Shown: one piece after another, positions 15,826-24,778 of the stretch
How the letters are laid out: each line of letters opens with the position of its first letter
Position numbering within the stretch: position 1 is the first letter of the stretch
Assembly: GCA_947470895.1 (NCBI GenBank)
Contig: CANIVF010000049.1
Span: forward strand, 1-32,171
Reading direction: 5' to 3'
Length of the DNA stretch: 32,171 nt
Source: Bacteroidota bacterium
Lineage (GTDB): Bacteria > Bacteroidota > Bacteroidia > Cytophagales > Cyclobacteriaceae
Made by a program: the position numbers and the translations under genes
The notes under the pieces: model-generated
The model's database searches: none
What the model saw: the letters and a program-made list of their open reading frames with translations, nothing else
Told to the model about the DNA's origin: nothing

Positions 15826-17895
15826 TTGGCTGTGCTCAAAGGAAAAACGATAGTACGTCTTACCTTTCTAGGCTCCATTATCGCCTGGCTGATACTGCTA
15901 TTTTCAGACCTTACCATTTTATATAGCGATTTGAAGGGTTTGCCTTCGGGTGTACCGTTTTGGTTGCCTAGGCTCATGCTCGACCTCTTCATCATCTGTC
16001 TCTTTTATTACTACAGATACAAAATCGAGCGTGATGAAACCCTGAACTTTCCTGACCTGTTGTGGAAAGTTTTTGCTACAGGTTTAATGGCCACAGTGGT
16101 ATCATTGGTATTGCGACTGGTGGAGTCGTTGTTAGGCACCACGGTTTTGGTTTCCAATATTCTATTTACGGATTTTATTTACCAGATTAACCTAGCTCTG
16201 TTCTTAAGCTTTCTGCTTTCAGCTTATTCTGCCTGGAAGCGATTGATCCTCTATCAAAAATCAAAATGGCTCATTCGTACCTGGAAAGTGTTTGAGTTTG
16301 GATTATTCTTCATTCTCATTTACGACAGCATACAAATCAGTTTGTCCGAATCACTCTCTACGACTATGCTCGTGGTGATCGGGTTGCTGGTATTGGTTTT
16401 ATCGGCCAATATGCGATGGGTTGCCTATTTGAATTTCAAACAGAAGTGGACTTGTCTCTTACTTCTGATGCTTTCGTTTTTCTATCTCGGATATTTTATT
16501 TACACCGTAATCAGGCTCTCGGAGCTGATCAGCAATGAATCACCTTCCTTCTTTGATTTTAATAGTCATGTGTTCAACATTGCGTTGCTAAGCTTTGTGA
16601 TGGTATATAGTATATTCTCTTTTTTGGTTATTCTTTTCAACCTGCCAACCTCATCTGTATTTGAACAAAAACTGGAGGAAGTTATCAACTTTCAGCGCAT
16701 CAGCCAATCCATTCAAACAGAACAAAACGAAGAAAGTGTTTATAACATTCTTTTGGAGAGCTCTGTAAGTTCTGTGTTTGCTGATGCGGCCTGGCTCGAA
16801 ATTCAAAGCGCCACAGACGGCCAGAAATCATATACTTTCAAAATCACAGAAAAAGAATCAAAAGACATACGCGACCATTTAAAAAATCATAACATAAAAG
16901 GGGCGTTGGAACAAAGCAGTGATCGAACGCGTAATTTATCGAAGCATCTTGCTTCACTAAAAGGCTCGCGTTTCCGTTCACTGTTAGCCTTTCCGATTAT
17001 TGTAAAAAACCAGACCATCGGCACGCTGGCCTTGCTAAAAGAATTGCCGGATGGCTTCAACAAAGAAATGACGCGCATCGTTTCTGCCTTTGCCAACCAG
17101 GCGGGTATATCTATTGAAAACTTCCGTTTGATGGAAGAAGCTTTTCAAAATGAACGTTACAAAGAAGAGCTTAAGATTGCCAAGGCGGTTCAAAAGAGTT
17201 TGCTTCCCAACAAACTAGAGTGTGCTCCTGATTTTGAAATCTCCTCTTTTGCTGAATCGGCCGATGAAGTAGGTGGCGATTATTATGACACTCTTCGAAT
17301 CAATGAGCACGAAGTAGCGCTCATTATCGCTGACGTATCAGGCAAGGGAACGACAGCGGCTTTTCACATGTCACAGATGAAAGGAATTTTTCATAGTCTC
17401 GCTCAACATGAGATAGATCCTAAGGAATTTATGGAGCGCGCCAACCGTGCGCTGTCTTTCTGTCTCGAGCGTGGGTCGTTTATTTCTGCTTCCTATTTTG
17501 TGATTAATTCGAAACAAAAATTGATTCGATATTCGAGAGCAGGTCATTGCCCGGTCTTATATCATAGCGCGTCAGGTGGAACCACAACATACCTGAAGGA
17601 CAAAGGAGCCGCATTGGGCATGGTAAGGAATAAGGACTACGGGCGTTTGGTTGAAACCCGCGAAATAAGTTATGCAGAAGGCGATATCATGCTTTTGTAC
17701 ACCGATGGAATCACGGAAGCAAAAGATCATCGAGGAGATGAATTTGGATATGACCGGTTGGCCGAGGCATTAAAGGAGGTGACCGATAAAAGTGCTATGG
17801 AAATTGAAAAACACATCATCGACAGGTTGTATGAATTTTCCGGCACGAAAGAAATTAATGACGACTATACTTCGATGACGGTAAAGTTTAGATAG
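15826..17895 (+). CDS. Membrane GAF-PP2C (SpoIIE/RsbU-type) serine phosphatase
   Basis: A 689-residue signalling phosphatase. Residues 1 to about 285 hold around eight membrane helices of no known sensor family. About 300-450 resembles a GAF domain (the part reading LAFPIIVKNQTIGTLALLK is typical). A short coiled link (NERYKEELKIAKAVQKSLLP) leads to a PP2C-type SpoIIE domain at about 470-689. Metal-binding aspartates are at 485 (VGGDYYD), 503 (IADVSGKG), 627 (LYTDGITEA) and 680 (NDDYTS). By family it dephosphorylates a STAS-domain antagonist, and such a protein is encoded 46 nt downstream. The first codon appears to be TTG at 15826, with AGGA about 11 nt upstream; a GTG at 15832 is possible. 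Confidence 0.88.
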   Translation: MAVLKGKTIVRLTFLGSIIAWLILLFSDLTILYSDLKGLPSGVPFWLPRLMLDLFIICLFYYYRYKIERDETLNFPDLLWKVFATGLMATVVSLVLRLVESLLGTTVLVSNILFTDFIYQINLALFLSFLLSAYSAWKRLILYQKSKWLIRTWKVFEFGLFFILIYDSIQISLSESLSTTMLVVIGLLVLVLSANMRWVAYLNFKQKWTCLLLLMLSFFYLGYFIYTVIRLSELISNESPSFFDFNSHVFNIALLSFVMVYSIFSFLVILFNLPTSSVFEQKLEEVINFQRISQSIQTEQNEESVYNILLESSVSSVFADAAWLEIQSATDGQKSYTFKITEKESKDIRDHLKNHNIKGALEQSSDRTRNLSKHLASLKGSRFRSLLAFPIIVKNQTIGTLALLKELPDGFNKEMTRIVSAFANQAGISIENFRLMEEAFQNERYKEELKIAKAVQKSLLPNKLECAPDFEISSFAESADEVGGDYYDTLRINEHEVALIIADVSGKGTTAAFHMSQMKGIFHSLAQHEIDPKEFMERANRALSFCLERGSFISASYFVINSKQKLIRYSRAGHCPVLYHSASGGTTTYLKDKGAALGMVRNKDYGRLVETREISYAEGDIMLLYTDGITEAKDHRGDEFGYDRLAEALKEVTDKSAMEIEKHIIDRLYEFSGTKEINDDYTSMTVKFR

Positions 17896-17941
17896 ATGAT
17901 TCAGAACATAAAAAAGATTAACCCGTTTAAATAAAATACCA

Positions 17942-18292
17942 ATGGTTCACATTAAACGTATTCAGGAAGAAGGTGCAGATATCATAGTAGTGATTGGAGA
18001 GATTGATGCGAGTTCTTCTATTGAACTGGATCTGGCCATAGCCAAATGTGTTGGCGAAGGGTTTAGAAAGATTCTGATCGATTGTACAGGACTTGAATAC
18101 ATTTCTTCGGCAGGATTAGGCGTCTTCATGTCTTATATTGAAGAGTTGCGGGATAAAAATATACCCATGGTATTGTTTGGGATGAGAGAAAAAGTGGCCA
18201 ACACGTTTAGCATTTTAGGGTTAGCCGATTTACTTCATATAAAACAGAATAAGCTGGAAGCTAAGGTATTGGCAAATGAACTATCAGTATAA
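17942..18292 (+). CDS. STAS-domain anti-sigma factor antagonist (RsbV/SpoIIAA-like)
   Basis: A 116-residue single STAS domain. The motif YISSAGLGVF (residues 53-62) contains the serine pair (Ser55/Ser56) at the phosphoacceptor site of SpoIIAA and RsbV. By family, the unphosphorylated form binds the cognate kinase and releases its target, and the kinase inactivates it by phosphorylation. The gene lies between the PP2C phosphatase and the RsbW-like kinase gene, with its last 17 nt overlapping the latter, which supports translation coupling and a shared pathway. Confidence 0.9.
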   Translation: MVHIKRIQEEGADIIVVIGEIDASSSIELDLAIAKCVGEGFRKILIDCTGLEYISSAGLGVFMSYIEELRDKNIPMVLFGMREKVANTFSILGLADLLHIKQNKLEAKVLANELSV

Positions 18293-18692
18293 CATAGGTT
18301 GTAGTTTAAGCAACCTGAAGGGCATTCGGGAGTTTGTGCGTCATTCGCTCAAGCAAGAGGGTGTGCCTGAGGTAGAAATGAGTGCCATCGTGCTGGCCCT
18401 TGACGAGATGTGTTCAAACCTGATGATACATGCCCATCACTGTAATCCGGATCATCTCCTCGAACTGCATATTGAAACCCCGTCACAGGGAAAGTTAATT
18501 TTTGAAATTATTGATGATGGTTTCGTTTTTGATATCAATGATTTTCATGAACCTGAACTTGACAATCTGATTCATCAGAAAAGAAAGGGGGGGCTGGGTA
18601 TCAGGCTTGTAAAAGCCATTATGGACAACGTTGAGTATTTCAGAAGAGATAATAGAAATGTTTGCCGCCTTACCAAGGACGTCAAAATCTAA
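18276..18692 (+). CDS. RsbW-like serine kinase (HATPase_c_2)
   Basis: A 138-residue GHKL ATPase. The N-box reads LALDEMCSNLMIHAH (Glu44 and Asn48), the G1 box IIDDGF, and the G2 box KGGLGIRLVK. These are the nucleotide-binding motifs of anti-sigma kinases such as RsbW and SpoIIAB. It overlaps the STAS gene by 17 nt, and translation starts at an ATG inside it. In known systems such a kinase captures a sigma factor; no sigma factor gene lies near, so its output may be another protein or a sigma factor elsewhere. Confidence 0.88.
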   Translation: MNYQYNIGCSLSNLKGIREFVRHSLKQEGVPEVEMSAIVLALDEMCSNLMIHAHHCNPDHLLELHIETPSQGKLIFEIIDDGFVFDINDFHEPELDNLIHQKRKGGLGIRLVKAIMDNVEYFRRDNRNVCRLTKDVKI

Positions 18693-18718
18693 TGCATCCA
18701 GCTTCTTATGGGAATTCG

Positions 18719-18752
18719 TTTGGCTGGTTATACGATAAAAATCCTATTTTTG
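18719..18752 (+). promoter_or_regulatory. Promoter of the periplasmic folding-factor cluster
   Basis: TATTTTTG (18745-18752) fits TAnnTTTG exactly. TTTG at 18719-18722 stands 22 nt upstream, slightly longer than the usual 19-21. The expected transcript start is near 18757, about 27 nt before the ATG at 18784. It separates this cluster from the signalling genes. Confidence 0.38.
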
Positions 18753-18783
18753 CAATCCGATTAACTAACAGTAAGTCTGAATT

Positions 18784-20733
18784 ATGCGGATAATCTTTTC
18801 TGTTTTCATTGTATTTTTTTCCTTTTCTGCCATAGCGCAGTTAAGCCCTCAGAAGAAAAGCCTTACCCTGTTTAAAGTAAACGAGACACCGGTTAGCACC
18901 GGTGAATTTTTGCAACTTTATCGCAAAAATTCGTTGAATAAATCAGAGGCATCTGCCGAGCAGGCTGTAAAAGAGTATCTCGATTTGCTCATCAATTTTA
19001 AGTTGAAGATTGCGGAGGCAAAAGCCCGGGGTTTAGATACCACACAGAAGTTCAATAAGGAATTTAAAACCTATCGTGAGGAGTTAAAAAGACCCTATAG
19101 GGCTGAACCCGATGCGCTGGACAAGCTCACTAAAGACACCTACCAACGACTGACCGAAGAAGTAAAGGTCTCTCATATTTTGATCATGGTGAAACCGGAT
19201 GCATTGCCTTCGGATACCTTGGAGGCTCATCAGAAAATTACACAAGCCCGTATCCGCGTGCTGCAGGGAGAAAGTTTTGAAAAAGTTGCCGGAGAAATTT
19301 CAGAGGATCCATCGGCCAAATATAACTTTGGCAACCTTGGATACTTCACCGCCATGCAAATGGTTTATCCTTTTGAGGAAGCTTCTTATATCGGTAAGAC
19401 AGGTGAAATTTCGTCTATCATAAAAACTCAGTTTGGTTATCATATTCTTAAGGTTTACGACCGGAAGCCAGCCCGGGGAGAGGTTGAAGTGTCACATATT
19501 TTATTACGAGCCAGTTCTCCTGATGATAATAAAGTGAAAGGGAAAATTTTTGAAGTCTATGATCAACTGAAAGCAGGAAGAAATTGGGATGAAGTATGTA
19601 AAGAGTATTCGGATGATGCTGCAACCAAAAACAATGGAGGACGACTGCGGCCTTTTGGAGTAGGAGCACTTCCATCGGTGCCCGAGTTCGAAGCAACGGC
19701 ATTTACCCTGAAACAACCAGGCGATCTTTCCGATCCATTTCAATCCAATATTGGATGGCATATCATAAGGCTGGAAAAGAAAATCCCACTAGTGCCATTT
19801 TCCGAAATGGAGACAGCATTGAAGCGAAAGCTAAGCCGTGATGAGCGATTACAGATTTCGAAACAATTGTTGAGTGATAGGCGCAAACGCGAATATGGAT
19901 TTACAGAAGATCGCGCAACCAGAGATAAAATTTTAGCATTTGCCGATTCGAGTTTGATCAAAGGCAAATGGAATTTTGTAGGAATTGAAGAAATTAAAAA
20001 GCAAACATTGTTCTCCATCTTGAACAAGCCAACTCCTGCATCAGAGTTTATTCAATACGTGAAGATAAATCAAACCGTTGTAAACCTGGCACCAACGGTT
20101 TATATGAAGCAATTGTATGATGGCTTTGCGGAAGATAGAATTCTAACAGCGGAAGAAGAAAAGCTTCAAAACCAGCATCCTGAGTTTAAAAACTTACTTA
20201 CAGAATACCGCGAAGGCATTTTGCTTTTTGATGTCATGGAGAAAGAAGTTTGGAATAAAGCTTCGGAGGATACTAAAGGTCAACACAAGTATTACGAAGA
20301 AAACAAAGCGAAGTATCAGGCAGGTGATCGCGTTGAAGCACGCATCTTCACGGCCACAGATAAATCCATAGCTGAAGAAATGATGACTAAGGTAAATAGA
20401 GGTGATTCTTTAAATAGCGCTGACCTGAAAAAATTTAAATCGATACAACCGTTCAGATTGTATGAACGAAAAGACAGTAAATTTATTGATCGAGTCAACT
20501 GGATTGAAGGGCTTCAGGAGATCGAAGTGGATGGACAATTTTACCTCGTTGAGGTCAAAAGACTGGTATCGCCAGGAATAAAAAGCTTCGAAGAGGCCCG
20601 TTCCAATGTGATTTCAGATTATCAGGATTATCTTGAAAAAGTGTGGCTTGCAGAACTAAAGAAAAAATTTCCGGTGAAAGTGAATAATAAAGGGAAGAAA
20701 TTTGTGTTAGCTGAATTAACAGGATCGAAATAA
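18784..20733 (+). CDS. Periplasmic peptidyl-prolyl isomerase with two parvulin domains
   Basis: A 649-residue exported protein with a signal peptide (MRIIFSVFIVFFSFSAIAQ). A SurA-like N-terminal helical region (about 25-120) is followed by parvulin domain 1 (about 127-226, starting VKVSHILIMV and ending FGYHILKVYDRKPA) and parvulin domain 2 (about 234-332, VEVSHILLRA to IGWHIIRLEKK). The remaining 300 residues are a helical C-terminal extension not seen in SurA of E. coli, with a FEEARSNVISDYQDYLEKVW region near the end. By family it helps fold outer-membrane or secreted proteins. It is followed 25 nt on by a lipoprotein gene of the same group. Confidence 0.9.
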   Translation: MRIIFSVFIVFFSFSAIAQLSPQKKSLTLFKVNETPVSTGEFLQLYRKNSLNKSEASAEQAVKEYLDLLINFKLKIAEAKARGLDTTQKFNKEFKTYREELKRPYRAEPDALDKLTKDTYQRLTEEVKVSHILIMVKPDALPSDTLEAHQKITQARIRVLQGESFEKVAGEISEDPSAKYNFGNLGYFTAMQMVYPFEEASYIGKTGEISSIIKTQFGYHILKVYDRKPARGEVEVSHILLRASSPDDNKVKGKIFEVYDQLKAGRNWDEVCKEYSDDAATKNNGGRLRPFGVGALPSVPEFEATAFTLKQPGDLSDPFQSNIGWHIIRLEKKIPLVPFSEMETALKRKLSRDERLQISKQLLSDRRKREYGFTEDRATRDKILAFADSSLIKGKWNFVGIEEIKKQTLFSILNKPTPASEFIQYVKINQTVVNLAPTVYMKQLYDGFAEDRILTAEEEKLQNQHPEFKNLLTEYREGILLFDVMEKEVWNKASEDTKGQHKYYEENKAKYQAGDRVEARIFTATDKSIAEEMMTKVNRGDSLNSADLKKFKSIQPFRLYERKDSKFIDRVNWIEGLQEIEVDGQFYLVEVKRLVSPGIKSFEEARSNVISDYQDYLEKVWLAELKKKFPVKVNNKGKKFVLAELTGSK

Positions 20734-20758
20734 GCCAATGGCTAATTAAATTGTCAAG

Positions 20759-21679
20759 ATGCCAAAGGGTGCAAATAGAGTATTATTTACAGTAGCAAAA
20801 TGTGGAGCGTCATGTTCTCTGGTGCTGTTAGTAATTTTTTTATTAGGAGCCTGTGATTTTATCAGAATAAAGAAAGATCCTGCAGAAGGAAACCCCGTGC
20901 GCAAACCTGTTGCTCGCGTGGGTAGTTCATATTTGTTTCAAGATGAATTGATCGGTATTGCTCCTGTTGGGGTTGAGGTTGAAGACAGTGTGGCTCGTGT
21001 TACGGCTTATGTAAACAGTTGGATTCGCAAGCAGTTGGTTATTAACGAAGCGATGAAAAACATCGACATTGACCAATTGGAGGTGGAGCGAAAAGTGCTG
21101 GATTACCGATATAGTCTTATTGGTTATGAGTATCAGAATTTTTACATCAAACAAAACCTAGATGACAGTGTTGCCGATCAGGAAATTGAAACGTATTATA
21201 AGGAACGGCTTGATAATTTCATCTTAAAACAAAATATTATTCAGGGAATGTTTCTTAAAGTTCCTAAGACGGCTCCACGCACCAAAAAAATCAAAGATAT
21301 TATGTACTCTAAGAAGAGTAAGGACCAGGTCGAATTAAAATCATATTGCATTAGTTTTTCGGCTGCTTATCATTTGGGCGACTCCTCATGGATTGAATTC
21401 GATAGATTGGTTGTCAATTCTCCATTATCAGAAATTCCAAATAAAGTCCAGTTTCTAAGAAGCCATAACTACTATGAAACCATGGACAATGATTTTTTAT
21501 ATTTCCTTAAAATTGATGCCTATAAAATTTCAGATAACGTGTCCCCTCTGGAATTCGTAAAACAAGACATTAAAAACATTATTTTAAACAAAAGAAAAGT
21601 TGAACTTGCGAGAAAATTGGAAAATGATGTGTATGAAAATGCTGCAAAACGTAAAGATTTCGAGGTTTTTAGCAATTAG
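20759..21679 (+). CDS. Lipoprotein resembling a chaperone-only SurA relative
   Basis: A 306-residue protein with a lipoprotein signal: a hydrophobic stretch ending in LLGAC, so Cys32 would be lipidated. The part after it (VARVGSSYLFQDELIGIAPV, then a helical region) looks like the SurA/PpiC N-terminal chaperone domain, but I see no parvulin domain. The residues YIKQNLDDSVADQEIETYYK resemble the linker before the isomerase domain in such proteins. It lies between two isomerase genes, and its end overlaps the SurA-like gene downstream. It is probably a membrane-anchored partner in folding of exported proteins. Function is inferred mainly from context. Confidence 0.72.
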   Translation: MPKGANRVLFTVAKCGASCSLVLLVIFLLGACDFIRIKKDPAEGNPVRKPVARVGSSYLFQDELIGIAPVGVEVEDSVARVTAYVNSWIRKQLVINEAMKNIDIDQLEVERKVLDYRYSLIGYEYQNFYIKQNLDDSVADQEIETYYKERLDNFILKQNIIQGMFLKVPKTAPRTKKIKDIMYSKKSKDQVELKSYCISFSAAYHLGDSSWIEFDRLVVNSPLSEIPNKVQFLRSHNYYETMDNDFLYFLKIDAYKISDNVSPLEFVKQDIKNIILNKRKVELARKLENDVYENAAKRKDFEVFSN

Positions 21680-22994
21680 TGTTCTTTCAACGATTGCTCT
21701 TTTTTCTGGTGTTGCGTCTGCCCAGGATTCAGGGTTGGTGGTGGATAAGATCATCGGTAAAGTTGATAACTACATTGTTTTAAAGTCGGAGTTGGAGATG
21801 GCCTATCAGTCTTACCTGACCGAGGGTAATCCCGCTACGGAGGATGCCCGCTGTGAGCTTTTCAACAGGTTAATCTTAAATAAACTAATGGTTGCCAAAG
21901 CTGAAATTGACTCTGTGGTGGTGACTGATGTTGAAGTTGATGGCAATACAGATCAGCGAATGCAAATGATTCTTCAAAGTTCAGGTAACTCACCCGAGCA
22001 GTTGGAGCGCACCTACGGAAAAACGCTAGAGCAGATTAAATTAGAGTTGAGAGATCAGATAAGAGAGCAGTTGTTATCACGAGAGATGACATCTCGTATT
22101 ACCAAGGACATCTCTGTGACCCCTTCCGAGATAAAGCGATTCTATAATAAAATCCCGGCAGATAGTTTACCTTTCTATTCATCCGATGTGGAAGTAGCCC
22201 AGCTGGTGCGTGTAGCGAAAGTGAGTAACTCTCAAAAAGAAGAGGCCAAAAGAAAACTTACCGATCTTCGCGAACAGATTCTGAAGGGTGAAAATTTTAA
22301 TCAACTCGCAGTAAAAAACTCGGAAGACCCCAGTGCTCAATATAACGGAGGAGAGATGGGCTATGTTGGTCGTGGTGCCATGGTGCCACAGTTTGAGGCG
22401 GTGGCCTTTAAATTAAAATTTGGCGAGATATCCCAACCTTTTGAGTCGTCATTCGGTTTTCATATTCTTCAATTAATTGATCGTAGAGGTAACGAGTATA
22501 ACTCCCGCCATATTTTAATTTCGGCAGTACCTTCTGCTGAAGATATTGCCAATTCAGAAAAGTATCTGGATAGCCTTCGTACTATGATTGTTAAAGACAG
22601 CATCAAGTTTGAGAAAGCGGCAAAAGAGTATTCGGATGATCAGGCAACCAAAGGGGGTGGGGGTTTCTTCACGGATCAAGATGGCGGAACTAAAATTTCT
22701 ATGAGGGATATAGACCCAGTTGTTTATTTGAATATTGACACCATGAAGGTTGGAAATATTTCGAAGCCATTGGTGTATCGCACGGATGATGGAAAAGATG
22801 CGGTTCGCATTCTCTATTTTAAAAAGAAGCTACCTCCACATCAGGCAAACTTAAAAGATGATTGGAGCCGGATACAGTCGGCTGCTCTAGCTGAGAAAAA
22901 AGATTTGGCTCTTGAGAAATGGTTTAGTAAAGCGCGACAAGATGTTTTCATCAATGTTGATCCTGCCTATAATGGGTGCAAGCTTTTGGAGTAG
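21633..22994 (+). CDS. SurA-like peptidyl-prolyl isomerase
   Basis: A 453-residue exported protein. The open frame could start as early as 21600, but the ATG at 21633 gives a standard signal peptide (MKMLQNVKISRFLAISVLST, ending in VASAQ); an ATG at 21639 is equally possible. A SurA-type N-terminal domain (VDKIIGKVDNYIVLKSELE) is followed by a canonical parvulin domain (about 186-286, with SAQYNGGEMGYVGRGAMVPQ and FESSFGFHILQL) and a second, more diverged one (about 290-399, starting NSRHILISAV). It is the closest of the three neighbours to true SurA, the periplasmic chaperone for outer-membrane proteins. Its 5' end overlaps the lipoprotein gene by 47 nt. Confidence 0.9.
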   Translation: MKMLQNVKISRFLAISVLSTIALFSGVASAQDSGLVVDKIIGKVDNYIVLKSELEMAYQSYLTEGNPATEDARCELFNRLILNKLMVAKAEIDSVVVTDVEVDGNTDQRMQMILQSSGNSPEQLERTYGKTLEQIKLELRDQIREQLLSREMTSRITKDISVTPSEIKRFYNKIPADSLPFYSSDVEVAQLVRVAKVSNSQKEEAKRKLTDLREQILKGENFNQLAVKNSEDPSAQYNGGEMGYVGRGAMVPQFEAVAFKLKFGEISQPFESSFGFHILQLIDRRGNEYNSRHILISAVPSAEDIANSEKYLDSLRTMIVKDSIKFEKAAKEYSDDQATKGGGGFFTDQDGGTKISMRDIDPVVYLNIDTMKVGNISKPLVYRTDDGKDAVRILYFKKKLPPHQANLKDDWSRIQSAALAEKKDLALEKWFSKARQDVFINVDPAYNGCKLLE

Positions 22995-23062
22995 TGCCGT
23001 TGATGTAGTTCTTTTTTTCTTGTGAACAGAAACTCCTACCTTTTAGCAAACAATGATTTAGT

Positions 23063-24028
23063 ATGGCGCATGTTTTTTCCAATGACGTAGAAGCGGCTGA
23101 TGCACTGAAGCAATCCTTTGAAAAATTAAGGAAAGAAATTGCCAAAGTAGTTGTCGGGCAGGAGGATGTGGTTAAGCTGGTTCTTACGGCAATCTTCTGT
23201 CAGGGACACTCTCTATTAGTTGGCGTGCCAGGGCTTGCCAAAACCTTATTGGTGCAAACCATATCTAAGTCTTTGGATCTGCAATTTAAGCGCATCCAGT
23301 TCACACCCGATCTTATGCCATCGGACATTGTGGGTGCTGAAACGATGGATAAAGAAAGGAATTTTAATTTTGTAAAAGGACCCATCTTTGCCAACATCGT
23401 ATTAGCCGATGAAATTAACAGAACGCCTCCCAAAACGCAGGCAGCGTTGCTTGAATCCATGCAAGAATACTTTGTAACCATTGCAGGAGTTCGTTATGAC
23501 TTGCCACGCCCGTTCTTTGTATTGGCAACTCAAAACCCGATTGAACAGGAAGGAACATATCCCTTGCCGGAAGCGCAGCTCGATCGTTTCATGTTCAATA
23601 TTTTGCTGGATTATCCGTCCTATCAGCAGGAAGTTGATATTGTCAAGAATACAACTACCGATGGATTGCCGGATGTATCAAAAATTTTAACTGGTGAAGA
23701 GATCTCCTACTTCCAACACCTGGTGAGAAGAGTTCCCGTAGCGGATAATGTGGTTGAATATGCCGTTAAGTTAAGCCAGGCTACACGCCCGGGCCCGCAA
23801 GGTTCTACCATGGCCAATGAATATCTTGAGTGGGGTGCTGGACCAAGGGCATCTCAGTATTTAGTGTTAGGAGCAAAGTGCAATGCGATCGTCAATGGTA
23901 AATACTCACCTGATATTGAAGATGTTCGTGCGGTAGCCAGACCTGTGTTAAGACATCGAATCGTGAGAAACTTTAAGGCTGAAGCGGAAGGTATGACTGT
24001 AGATAAATTAATCGACCAGCTTTTCTAA
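23063..24028 (+). CDS. MoxR family AAA+ ATPase
   Basis: A 321-residue cytoplasmic ATPase. Walker A is GVPGLAKT (54-61), and Walker B is VLADEINR, followed by the family motif PPKTQAALLESMQE. The sensor 1 region reads FVLATQNPIEQEGTYPLPEAQLDRF, which is typical of MoxR proteins (only a portion is quoted here: ATQNPIEQEGTYPLPEAQ). Members act as chaperones for protein complexes, often with a von Willebrand A-domain (DUF58) protein encoded next to them. No such partner is present here; the next gene is convergent. It follows the SurA-like gene after 68 nt and may share a transcript with the folding-factor cluster. Confidence 0.92.
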   Translation: MAHVFSNDVEAADALKQSFEKLRKEIAKVVVGQEDVVKLVLTAIFCQGHSLLVGVPGLAKTLLVQTISKSLDLQFKRIQFTPDLMPSDIVGAETMDKERNFNFVKGPIFANIVLADEINRTPPKTQAALLESMQEYFVTIAGVRYDLPRPFFVLATQNPIEQEGTYPLPEAQLDRFMFNILLDYPSYQQEVDIVKNTTTDGLPDVSKILTGEEISYFQHLVRRVPVADNVVEYAVKLSQATRPGPQGSTMANEYLEWGAGPRASQYLVLGAKCNAIVNGKYSPDIEDVRAVARPVLRHRIVRNFKAEAEGMTVDKLIDQLF

Positions 24029-24035
24029 CGCTTCT

Positions 24036-24093
24036 TAATCAAGAATTTGTTTGATAAAAAAATTCCTTGATTAGTCCTTTGCATCAATCAAGG
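24036..24093 (-). terminator. Three-arm terminator region between moxR and the two-component pair
   Basis: On the minus strand, CCTTGATT and AATCAAGG (24086-24093 and 24065-24072 on the plus strand) form an 8-bp stem with a 13-nt loop, followed by AATTTTTTT. This is a good terminator for the response regulator gene, which ends at 24095. On the plus strand, TAATCAAG (24036-24043) pairs with CTTGATTA (24066-24073) but without a clear U-run. The middle arm is shared, so the two hairpins exclude one another. Confidence 0.6.
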
Positions 24094-24094
24094 T

Positions 24095-24778
24095 TCAGAC
24101 AGCTATCTCCAGGCGAAACCCCACACCATGATAATTTACAATTTGCACGCTGGAATCCTCCTTAAGATATTTTCTGAGTTTGGATATAAATACATCCATT
24201 GATCTTCCTAAAAAATAGTCGTCATCACCCCACACGGCTTTTAAAATTTCTTCTCTCTTTAAAACACGGCTTCTGTTTTCGCAGAGCAGCCGTAAGACTT
24301 CGGCTTCTTTGTGTGTAAGAATTTTTGATTCCTCATCGTGTTGAAGTAGCAAATTTGTAAAGTTGAAAGAGAAGGTTCCAATCCTGAATACTTCTTCTTG
24401 AGTATTTATTTTATTGCTTCTACGTAAGAACACACCAATGCGCAAAAGTAATTCTTCTATGCTAAAGGGCTTTACAATATAATCATCACCACCACTTTCA
24501 AAGCCTGCAATTTTATCTTCCAGCATGGACTTAGCCGTTACAAACAAAATGGGTACCTGTTTATTTTTTTCACGTATTGATTTTGCCAAACTAAATCCAT
24601 CTTGTTTGGGCATCATCACATCTAATATGCAAAGGTCAAAAGGCTTTTGCTGAAACATCTGATAGCCATCGATACCATTTTCGCAAAGGGTAACATGAAA
24701 ACCCTTTAATGTAAGATTGTCCTTAATTACAAAACCAAGATTGGGGTCATCTTCAACCAAAAGAATTTTTCCACTCAT
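24095..24778 (-). CDS. OmpR-family response regulator
   Basis: A 227-residue transcription factor. The receiver domain has the acidic pocket VEDDP and the phospho-acceptor Asp53 in ILDVMMPKQDG, plus VTAKS and IVKPFS. Residues about 130-225 form the winged helix of the OmpR/PhoB type (LTHKEAEVLRLLCENRSRVL, REEILKAVWG, RSMDVFISKLRKYL, YHGVGFRLE). The start overlaps the stop of the histidine kinase gene by ATGA, so translation is coupled. Targets are unknown. The TTAAC repeats upstream of the kinase gene may be its own binding site. Confidence 0.95.
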   Translation of the reverse strand: MSGKILLVEDDPNLGFVIKDNLTLKGFHVTLCENGIDGYQMFQQKPFDLCILDVMMPKQDGFSLAKSIREKNKQVPILFVTAKSMLEDKIAGFESGGDDYIVKPFSIEELLLRIGVFLRRSNKINTQEEVFRIGTFSFNFTNLLLQHDEESKILTHKEAEVLRLLCENRSRVLKREEILKAVWGDDDYFLGRSMDVFISKLRKYLKEDSSVQIVNYHGVGFRLEIAV

